From NCBI GenBank assembly GCA_963989385.1, contig OZ022502.1, positions 8,214,501 through 8,278,500 on the forward strand: a stretch of DNA of 64,000 nt, given 5' to 3'. Positions 54,639 through 64,000 of the stretch are shown piece after piece. Below the pieces are notes generated by a model. The model worked only from the letters and a program-made list of their open reading frames with translations, had not been told where the DNA came from and made no database searches. Position 1 is the first letter of the stretch; every line of letters begins with the position of its first letter. This DNA comes from Ctena decussata (taxonomy: Eukaryota; Mollusca; Bivalvia; Lucinida; Lucinidae). The position numbers and the translations under genes were made by a program.

Positions 54639-55917
54639 AAACAAGAGGGCCATGGCAAAGTGGCTTTTTCTTATGTCTGAAATTGTCAAACTGTGAGTCT
54701 TGGGTCAAAAGTCAAACAATGACCATGGCCTCTTGTACTCATAAAGATGACTGTATTTTCCATTTTTTAGGCCTAATTCTTCAAAACTTTCCATGAAATC
54801 TTCTGTTCTAGCATTTTCCCATATTTGACCTTGCCATAAAATATTCAAGGTCAACCTAAGGTCATCATTTTGAACAATCTTGATAGTACTTGTGTACCTA
54901 ATGCTACATACCAAGTTTCAAGGCCATCGGTCACTTGGTTCTGGAGAAGAAGATTTTAAAGGTTTTTACCATATATGGTGGCCATGTTGGTCATGTGACC
55001 TGGACCGTATGAATAAATTTTCATTCCCTCAACCCTGGAAGCTCTATATGAAATTTGGTTACAATTGGCCCAGTGGTTTTTGAGGAGATTGTTTGAAATT
55101 GTAAAAATATGAGAGTTCTGGGCGAAGGTCAAAGAATGACCTTGACCTCTTGTACTCACAGGTCTTCATGTACATAATAAGATGACTGCCATTACCAATT
55201 TTAAGGCCTTAATCTTCAAAATTTTCCAAAACTTTATGTTCTAGCATTTTCCTATATTTGACCTTGACATCAAAAAGGTCAAAGTCACACCAAGGTCATA
55301 ATTTGAACAATCTTGATAGTACTTGAGTACCTAATGCGACATACCAAGTTTAAAGGCCATCGGTCAACTGGTTCTGGAGAAGAAGATTTTAAAGGTTTTT
55401 ACCATATATGGGTGTGGCGGCCATGTTGGTCATGTGACCTGGTCAGTATGAATAAATTTTCTTTCCCTCAACCCCTGGAGGCTCTATATGTAATTTAGTT
55501 ACAAATGGTCCAGTGGCTATTGAGGAGATTGCTTGAAATTGTCAAAATATGAGAGTTCTGGGTCAAAGGTCAAAGAAAGATCTTGATCTCTTGTACTCAT
55601 AAATCTTCATGTACTCATTAAGATGACTGTAGATACCAATTTCAAGGTCAACCCAAGGTCATAATTTGAACAATCTTGGTAGTACTTGCGTACCCAAGTA
55701 AGTTTCAAGGCTATTGGCCTATTGCTTCTGGAGAAGAAGATTTTTTAAAGGTTTTTACCATATATGGGCATGGCAGCCATTTTGGTCATGTGACCATGAC
55801 CATTTGAACAACTTTTCGTACCCCATCCTCTGGAGGCCACATATGAAATTTGGTTACAATTAGCCCAGTGGTTTCATAGGAGAAGTTGTTTGAAATTGTG
55901 GACGGACGACGGAAATA
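54639..55917. mobile_element. Tandem-array element (GAGGGCC family), copy 3, truncated
   Basis: Starts AACAAGAGGGCCATGGCAAA with a deletion in the start region. Three units (near 54860, 55293, 55657), ending GTGGACGGACGACGG. Confidence 0.8.
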
Positions 55918-56515
55918 TATTCAACACTAGCAAACAGCAAGTGCCATTGGCAGGTTTTAAGCCTTATAAATCTAATACAACTAGAGCAAGTGAGCAGCCC
56001 CACCATCTAATAAAACCACCGCCTTATGAAACTACAGCATAACAAAATCAATCTTATACATGGTTTGAACCTTGAAGTAAACTTAGTCACCTGTCACATG
56101 GTTCCATCAAAGTATTACAAGTATCAACGAAGAGAACCAACTTAACACAAAACTTTAATCAAAAGTCTGTTTCCATGACCTTGGTCAGCAGCAGGATCCA
56201 GATAATTATAACTAATCTGCATAAACATAGATGTAAACCTAGGCATATATTAAAAGGTTCCATCAAAGATGTTTGAAATATAAGCAAAGAATATAAACTT
56301 AACACAAAACTTTAACGCAGGTATATGTCTGTGACCTTGACCTTTGGTAAGCAGCAATGAAAAAAAGTATAAAAAATCAAAAGGTTCCATCAAAGAATAT
56401 TGGGAATATAAAGGAAGATTATAAACTTAATGCAAACTTTTAAGTCTCTGACCTTGACCTTAGGACAGCAGCAGCATCCAGATGATGTTAAGTATTCTGC
56501 ATGAACATTGAAGTG

Positions 56516-58391
56516 AACCTTTTCCCTTCCAAAACAATCATAAAACATCTAAATCAGTCTTCTGAATTTCTGCTATAAGATGGGTTTTCAGTTTTAAAAA
56601 AAATCCTTAAAATCTAGATCCATCTAATAAGAAGGATCTAGAATTTTTTGACTGTTTAAGACAAACCTAGATTTTAGGAATTGTTTTGAAAGTGAAAAAC
56701 CCATCTTATAGCAGAAAGTCATAAGGCTGACTTAACTTTTTGGGGTCACTGTAGCCAGAGGAAAAGCCCGCTTTACAGTCAAATGACTATGATAAACACT
56801 AATTGTGAAAGATTACCAGTAATCTACTCCCACCCTCTCACACAAAAATGACTGAACCATGAAATGTCAATCGATATTACAATAAGTAAAGTTGCTCTGT
56901 TGCAGTATCAGAGTGACCCACTATTCCAAGTATAATGCAAATCCACTGATGAGAGTTGGGGACTGGGCACTATAATGCAAATCCACTGATGAGTTGGGGA
57001 CTGGGCAGAATCACTTGACAATATGCCATAGTGGCCTGCAAGCAGTATGAGGTCAGACTGAACCATTATCACAAGTATGTTGTATCATATTTATCTGGCT
57101 ATAAAACACAGTTTTACAATCTCAAGAATGACCCTAAATATCTAAAAAAATTAGTCTTATGAAGTTCTGCCATGAGACAGGTTTTTCCCTTCGTAAACAA
57201 TACCAAAACTCTAGGTCCATCTTATAAGATGGATCTACATTTTTGAAATTGTTTTGGAAGGGAAAACTCTGTCAACTAACTGAAGAAATATGGTATATCA
57301 ATTGAACAGTTCTCAAGATCTAACAAAATCAAGATGTAACAAAATCGATTCACCGTGAAATTAAGGTCAATTACAATGTCAGAGTGACCTTCTATCCCAA
57401 ATATGATGCAAACCCATTTAACTAAACAGGACATATCAAGCAAAATCACGGAACCATAAAATTATAGGTCATATAGATGTACAAATAGTATGTCATTGCC
57501 GTGTATTAATCCGATTATGAAGCACATCTGCTAAATAATGCTCAGGACAAGGCAATAACATAAGCATCATTATTACCTTTAAATCCCATATTCAACTGAT
57601 TTGTATATATTTACATGTTGTAATCAATAATATTTACACTCGTCAACTACTTCCTCAGATGAACCTATACTGGGCTGATGATGTTCATACATTCATGAGC
57701 AACACTCGCCCATGCAGCGTTATGCGTCAGTGACGTCAAGGATAATTCAAGAAGTTGATTGGCCCACATAACGTATGTTAACCGGCATGTCATAGTGATG
57801 GCTGTTGAATGTCATTACCAAACATGTTGGTTAATATTATTCTTTGTCCTTTCCTTAGCGTTAAAGATTGTCTTCCTCGTTTATTTCGTGTTAGCAGAAA
57901 CAAATATTTTAGCAAAATTTCGTTAGACAATATGAAACAGTCTCATAATTAACCATACAAGTTATGAGAAAATGCATGTTTTATCGATAAATGTGGAATG
58001 AAAAATAATCTTCAAATTCAAATGCAAATAACCTACTTCCTCATGGCCTGTAAGAATATGATTTTTACCACGTGTGTTATGTGGTCATGTTCAGGTATTT
58101 TTATCATTCTTGCACGTGATTGTGACGTATGAACAAGTTATTTTTGTCCAATAATTGGATTTTGAGCTCGGTCCGCAATTATCAAAATGTATCTTATATT
58201 TTGTTTAAAGCCACTTTTTTCCAAATATTATTACCAAAAGTCGATTGCAAATGTTTAGTTAGACTATGTCGGAAGTATTGAATGAAATATTTCATCAAAT
58301 CATTTTTGTTATTATCATCAAGGAAGTAAATAATCAAATTAGTCAAAACTATACAAATAAATTACAAAATCAATGTGAAAACATTAACATT
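56516..58391. repeat. Best-matching block of duplication copy 1
   Basis: Corresponds to 60598-62408 with high identity. It contains the TCTAGATCCATCTTATAAGA hairpin family twice (56577-56705, 57178-57268) and a 30-bp direct repeat, TATAATGCAAATCCACTGAT, at 56932 and 56971. No supported gene. Confidence 0.85.
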
Positions 58392-59797
58392 CATACATGT
58401 GATGTCTCCCGGATCATCCGGGAGTCTCCCGGAAATGGAGCCCATCTCCCGCGCTCCCGGAAAGTATTCAGAATCTCCCGGATGCTGAATTTTCCTGTCA
58501 TAATTTTTTCTGAACCATCCATTTTGCGGTAACTACTTACCCGGCGGCTGTCAAAAGGATTAACTGTCCGTGACCTAATTACCTAACAGGGTGCAATATA
58601 GGACGTGTCATTCCGAGGGGTATTCGCTGATCAGACGCAGCGAGGTGTTAAATTGGCTAGCGCACCAGTAAAGGTACCTGTGCTAACTATAATAGCAGGT
58701 AACTTTTACCGAGAGCAAATGACTTTTATTGCGTCACGGCTTTATGCATCGGTCATTGTTTATGTCTTTGATTTGCACGAATGCAATAGATGTAAGTGCC
58801 GCCAATCGACAATGATTCGATATCGATTTTTTTCAGTAAACATGTCAGATACGTAATGTATAGTCATTATAAATATCGATCATGCAAAATTTGCGCAGGC
58901 TGATCAGATACTTTCATGAAATCATCACGGGTGCCAGCAATTTATTTAAGTCGGTTCGTTCACTTTAAGAATAGTTTCCCGCGTTTTTCTATCCAGTTCC
59001 CGCCGATTCAGACGCATCGTATGTGAAATGAGAACCAGTGTGAATTTATAAATAAAATGGGAAATCCGCGATCTTCAGCATCTGACTGAGACAGAAATAT
59101 GCCATTCTACAAGTTTACTGACCCAAATATGCAGCTATATTTGTTCTTAATCTAATATTCAACGAAAACAGACAGCTCTAATGACAGGTATGTAGAATAT
59201 AACTCGGTTTTGAGATAAACAGATTTTGAGTTTTTAACAAGTATCAGCTTTCGTCAAAATAACTGGAGCAAATCGGACCCCTCATCCAAGATGCAATTTT
59301 GGATGTTTATATTGAGGGTTAGGGAAAAGTGGGGAGGGGTGATGGTTTGAGAATGCCAGATAATCAGATTGTTTATTTTTTTTTTTTTTTTGCAGTTTAG
59401 CAATGGAATGGTCAGCACTAACGCTATGAACAGTACTGTTGAATTACACTGTAAATTAAACTTAGGATGGTAGTGTTACTGCACTGAAATGGCATACTTT
59501 TGAGGTTATATTTGAAGCATTGGGTAACTCAAAAGTAAAGAAGTTAAACAAACTATACAACTGTGATTTAGTTCATGTTGTTCTATTTTAAAACAAGAAC
59601 CCCCCCCCACCACCACCACCACCAGCCCCCCCACCCCCCAAAAAAACAAAAAAAAAAACACAAAACAATGAAGTAGTGAAGTACTCGAAACAACGCGTCA
59701 AAGTTGCCGTCAAAAAGTCTCCCTGATGGGGAACTCAATCTCCCTGAAATGAAATCAAAATCTCCCACATGGTCCTCAAGAGTTCATCACATGTATG
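58392..59797. mobile_element. DNA transposon with CATACATGTGATG ends, 1,406 bp
   Basis: 13-bp perfect terminal repeats CATACATGTGATG / CATCACATGTATG and a 6-bp target duplication AACATT (58386-58391, 59798-59803). Copy 2 of the duplication shows the empty site with a single AACATT at about 63481. The left end carries CTCCCGGATCATCCGGGAG hairpins, and TCTCCC repeats occur near the right end. No transposase found. Low-complexity C-rich text at 59600-59640. Confidence 0.92.
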
Positions 59798-60275
59798 AAC
59801 ATTTATAAATATAAAGGATAAATTTCATTTTTCTGAAGTTCATGGAAGTATGACCACAGTGGGTTCCGTTCAAACCTTATATGATATCCTTCGTAAATCA
59901 CTTACATTGCATGGAACCCATTGCATTCATACTTCCATTAATATCTGAAAAATGACATCTTTCAAACCAGTAAAATATTATTTGAACCAAATAGTACTCA
60001 TGATACAAAGCAAAAGAGCAATATTAAATACACGTCAGAGAAACCTACAAGTAACATAGTGTCTGATACAGTAGTGAAGTCAACTACTGTCCGAAGAATG
60101 GTACAAATTCAACAATGTTCAAGATATTTGGAATATTTGGACTAGGAATAACGGTCATGGATAATATAACGATGCCTCTGACCATGCCTTGCAGATGTAC
60201 CACTAACATTTCCTCTTGTTTTTCCATTTCATAATAACTGTCAGTTCCCAACACAAATGTTTACTAACAAAATCT

Positions 60276-63200
60276 ATTCAACACTAGCAAACAGCTAGTG
60301 CCATTGACAGGTCTATAGCCTTATAAATCTATTACAATAAAGAAAAAAAGAAAACTGGTTTACACCATAACAAACAAACTCAAAATACATCTTACATACA
60401 TATAAAGAAAGTCTGAATAAAATATATACATTAAAGAAAAGAAAGAAAACTGGTTTACAGCGTAAGAAACATATCAACATTACAATTCACATAAATATAA
60501 AGAAAGTCTGAATAAATACATACTTTCAAAAATGATACAAATTCTAATTGTTAATTCCAAGCCTAGCCAACTACATTATTCCTCTGTTATGACACGGAGG
60601 TTTTCCCTTCTAAAACAATCCTAAAATATCTAAATCAGTCATCTGAGTTTCTGCTATAAGATGGGTTTTCAGTTCCAAAACAATCCTTAAAATCAAGATC
60701 CATATTATAAGATGGATCTAGATTTTTGGGATTGTTTAAGACAGACCTAGATTTCTGGCATTGTTTTGGAAGCGGAAAACCCAACTTATAGCAGAAATTC
60801 ATAAGGCTGATTTAGCTTTTGGGGTCATTGTAGCCAGGAGAAGACCCTGTTTTATAGCCAAAAAACTCTGGTAAACACTAATTGTGAGAGATCACCAGTA
60901 ATCTACTCCCACCCTCTCACATAAATATGACTGAACCATGAACTGTAAATCAATATTACAATAAGTAACAGCCGCTCTGTTGCAGTATCAAAGTGACCCA
61001 CTATTCCAAGTATAATGCAAATCCACTGAAGAGTTGGGGACTGGGCCCTATAATGCAAATCCACTGATGAGTTGGGGACTTGGAAGAATCACTCGACAAT
61101 ATGCCATAGTGGCCTGCAAGCAGTATGAGGTCAGACTGAACCATTATCATAAGTATGTTGTATCATATTTATCTGGCTATAAAACACAGTTTTACAATCT
61201 CAAGGATGGCCCTAAATATCTAAAAAAATTGAGTCTTATGAAGTTCTGCCAAGAGACTGGTTTTTCCCTTCGTAAACAATACCAAAAATCTAGGCCCATC
61301 TTATAAGACGGATCTACATTTTTGAAATTGTTTTGGAAGGGAAAACTCTGTCAACTAAATGAAGAAATATGGTATATCAATTGAACAGTTCTCAAGATCT
61401 AACAAAATCAAGATGTAACAAAATCAAATTATCATGAAATTAAGGTCAATTACAATGTCAGAGTGACCCTCTTTCCCAAATATGATGCAAACCCATTTAA
61501 CTAAACAGGACATATCAAGCAAAATCACTGAACCATAAATTATAGGTCACATAGATGTACAAATAGTATGTCATTGTCGTGTATTAATCCGATTACGAAG
61601 CACATCTGCTAAATAGTGCTCAGGACAAGACAATAACATAAGCATCATAATTACCTTTAAATCCCATATTCAACTGATTTGTATATATTTACATGTTGTA
61701 ATCAATAATATTTACACTCGCCAACTACTTCCTCAGATGAACCTGTACTGGACTGATGATGTTCATACATTCATGAGCAACACTCGCCCAAGCAGCTTTA
61801 TGCATCAGTGACGTCAAGCATAATTCAAGAAGTTAATTGGCCGACATAACGTATGTTAAACGTCATGTCATAGTGATGGCTGTTGAATGTCATTACCAAA
61901 CATGTTGGTTAATATTATTCTTTGTCCTTTCCTTAGCGTTAAAGATTGTCTTCCTCGTTTATTTCATGTTAGCAGAAGCAAATATTTTAGCAAAATTTCG
62001 TTAGACAATATGAAACAGTCTCATAATTAACCGTACAAGTTATGAGAAAATGCATGTTTTATCGATAAATGTGGAATGAAGAATAATCTTCAAATTAAAA
62101 TGCAAATAACCTTTTTCCTCACGGCCTGTAAGAATATCAATTTTTACCAGGTATGTCATCATGTTCAAGTATTTTTATTATTCTTGCATGGCATTGTGAC
62201 GTATGAACAAATTATTTTTGTCCAATAATTGGATTTTGAGCTCGGTCCGCAATTATCAAAATGTATCTTATTTTTTGTTTAAAGCCACTTTTTTTCAAAT
62301 ATTATTATCTAAACTCGATTGCAAATGTTTAGTTAGACCATGTCGGAGCTATTGAATGAAATATTTCATCAAATCATTTTCTTGTTATTATTATCAAGGA
62401 AGTAAATACCGTATAATGGGAAATTTTCGCGTCGCCTAATTTTCGTGGAATTTCGCGGTCGGTATCGATCCGCGAAAATTAAACTCAGCTAAATATTCTC
62501 CTAGTTTTTACAAAATAGTAATAGGAAATTTGAATAGTCCAAAGATATGGTTTGCGGTATTTTAAGCAGTAGTAGATTTCAATTCTCGTATCGACGTGAT
62601 CCCTGCACCTCAGGGGAACGAATCCATAGCCGCAGTAACAGGGCGCCGAGCGTCCGTTCCTGTCCTCGTCGAATGTCGTTGGTAGCCGTGACCATAGGGA
62701 GACTCTTTCTGGAAGCACCACTCATCATCCGGTATTCTTCTTTCAGCAACAATGACCCTTGTTAGGGCCACACCGTTGATACAACTTAGCCGCCACGTGG
62801 CTGGGTTGCCACGTGGCGTTGCCGCTCCTTCACCGCGCCGAGGTGTGTATCATCCAAGTTCCGAAGGAGAGTATTCTAAGCACCCCGCCAAGGCTTAAAA
62901 ATAGGTAGCTATAGAGTTTTATTTCGGCGCAATCATATTAGCAGGTAATTACAATTTGAATAGGCTGTCACTTTTTTCGCTTGATTTACGGCCACTTTTA
63001 CCTGATTATGTAAGTTCAACTGAATTACTTTTAATTGGCTGTGAGTTCTGTTTACTTTTATTCTGAACAATAGCCATTCAATCAATTGCTCGCATATTTT
63101 AGCTGACTGCTTTTGTGTACTAAACATTGATTTGTACAAATGTCTATCTTACGTTTCTTGTGAAAAAAGGATGGATATCCTCCCAAACCCGAAAGTCGAT

Positions 63201-63690
63201 TCTATCTAAACAAATGCGTTCATAACAAAGTGATTACAGTTTCTTTATGTTTCTCTCTCCTACTCCGTCTTGATTTTTCAGTAAAGCAATATTTTACACG
63301 ACAAACACAATTTTTATTTTCGTGGATATTCACATCTGCGAAAATTAAAAACCGTGAAAATTAATCCTCATGTTTTGGGGGCAAATCCGCGAAAATTTGG
63401 CGACGCGAAAATTTTCCATTATACGGTAATCAAATTAGTCAAAACTTTACAAATAAATTACAAAATCAATGTGAAAACATTAACATTTATAAATATAAAG
63501 GATAAATGTCATTTTTCTGAAGCTCATGGAAGTATGAACACAATGGGTTCCGTTCAAACCTTATATGATATCCTTCGTAAATCACTTACATTGCATGGAA
63601 CCCATTGCATTCATACTTCCATTAACATCTGAAAAATGACATCTTTCAAACCAGTAAAATATTATTTGAACCAAATAGTACTCATTGTTA
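60276..63690 (+). repeat. Direct duplication, copy 2
   Basis: Second copy of 55918-60000, lacking the element at 58392-59797 but carrying the insertion at 62409-63426. The 91-codon frame at 61034-61306 is disturbed in copy 1 (57010-57160), which argues against a gene. Confidence 0.88.
62409..63426. mobile_element. TA-flanked DNA transposon with CCGTATAATGG ends, 1,018 bp
   Basis: Ends CCGTATAATGGGAAATTTTC and GAAAATTTTCCATTATACGG, TIR about 35 bp with GCGTCGCC. TA lies at both sides (62407-62408, 63427-63428), and copy 1 of the duplication shows the uninterrupted site. The interior has a GCCACGTGG..CCACGTGGC palindrome near 62802-62819. No Tc1/mariner transposase frame, so non-autonomous. 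Confidence 0.93.
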
Positions 63691-64000
63691 GATCTTGAGA
63701 ACTGTTCAGTGGATATACCATATTTTCTTCAGTTATAACATGGGATTTTCCCTTCTAAAACAATATCAAAAATCTAGATCCATCTTATAAGATGGATCTA
63801 CATTTATGAGATTGTTTTGGAAGGGAAAACCCCATCTTATAAATGAAAAAATATGGTATATCCACTGAACAATGCGCTCAAGATCAAACAGTCAATACAC
63901 CATGAAACTAAGGTCAGTTGCAATGTCAGAGTGACCCTCTATCTCAAGTGTGGTGCAAACCCATTTACCTACACAGGACATATCAATCAAAATCACTGAT
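63691..64000 (+). repeat. Third, partial unit of the duplicated block
   Basis: Resembles 57180-57480 and 61260-61540 (TCTAGATCCATCTTATAAGA, AATGTCAGAGTGACC, CACAGGACATATCAA), so the duplication continues beyond the window as an array. Confidence 0.75.

Larger units (their letters stand above)
55918..60000 (+). repeat. Direct duplication, copy 1
   Basis: Matches 60276-63690 in order, starting TATTCAACACTAGCAAACAG and ending CCAAATAGTACTCAT. It contains an extra 0.5-kb insertion near 55970-56515 (related to the right end of the 14766 element, GAGCAAGTGAGCAG) and the 1.4-kb element at 58392-59797, which copy 2 lacks. Confidence 0.88.

Noticed and set aside
61034..61306. 90-codon frame in duplication copy 2
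   Set aside because: In copy 1 (about 57010-57160) the frame is shifted, so it is not conserved as protein.

Overview
The window is eukaryotic, intron-rich and repeat-saturated. It most likely comes from a bivalve mollusc (clam-like): a BAAT/ACOT-type hydrolase gene with metazoan splice sites, abundant fold-back MITEs, tRNA-headed SINEs, non-LTR retrotransposons and tandem-array repeats of the kind that crowd bivalve genomes. The species cannot be named from the sequence. Only two host genes are supported. Almost everything else is mobile or repetitive DNA, much of it nested.

Layout. 1-3694 (minus): a broken family-B DNA polymerase gene of a Polinton/Maverick-like or related virus-like element. 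A second palm-like domain is inserted inside it, and it carries at least two frameshifts. 4185-4610: a small tandem array. 4760-9546 (plus): the last four exons of an acyl-CoA thioesterase/acyltransferase (BAAT/ACOT) gene whose 5' exons lie beyond the left edge, so the polymerase relic probably sits in one of its introns. 9700-18000: MITEs, a PIF/Harbinger-like element inside a MITE, a three-layer nest at 12.5-13.5 kb, a tandem-array element (14.8-15.9 kb) and a fold-back element (17.5-17.9 kb).

19964-32218 is a composite block. Clusters of a GGGACGTTTCGTCCC palindrome and about 460-bp inverted arms flank a non-LTR retrotransposon with a 3.4-kb APE-RT reading frame. That retrotransposon is split by a 4,174-bp fold-back transposon with about 300-bp terminal inverted repeats made of CGAAAAGACG arrays and a 6-bp target duplication (GAATAA). 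Conceptual removal of the insert plus one duplication restores the reading frame. A second Harbinger-like element with a Myb/MADF-like exon lies at 20144-21394.

32990-44250 (minus): a five-exon gene for a secreted, cysteine-free protein of about 161 residues that I do not recognise. Its introns are full of MITEs and a decayed LINE. 44-56 kb: tandem-array elements, several with short inverted ends, a GACGGAC minisatellite near one end and many TCAAGGTCA motifs, some nested in each other. 55.9-64 kb: a direct duplication of about 3.5-4 kb. Each copy carries a different transposon insertion, and the other copy is the empty site.

The strongest candidates for something undescribed are the CGAAAAGACG fold-back transposon, the polymerase-within-polymerase gene, the cysteine-free secreted protein, and the class of TIR elements carrying internal tandem arrays.
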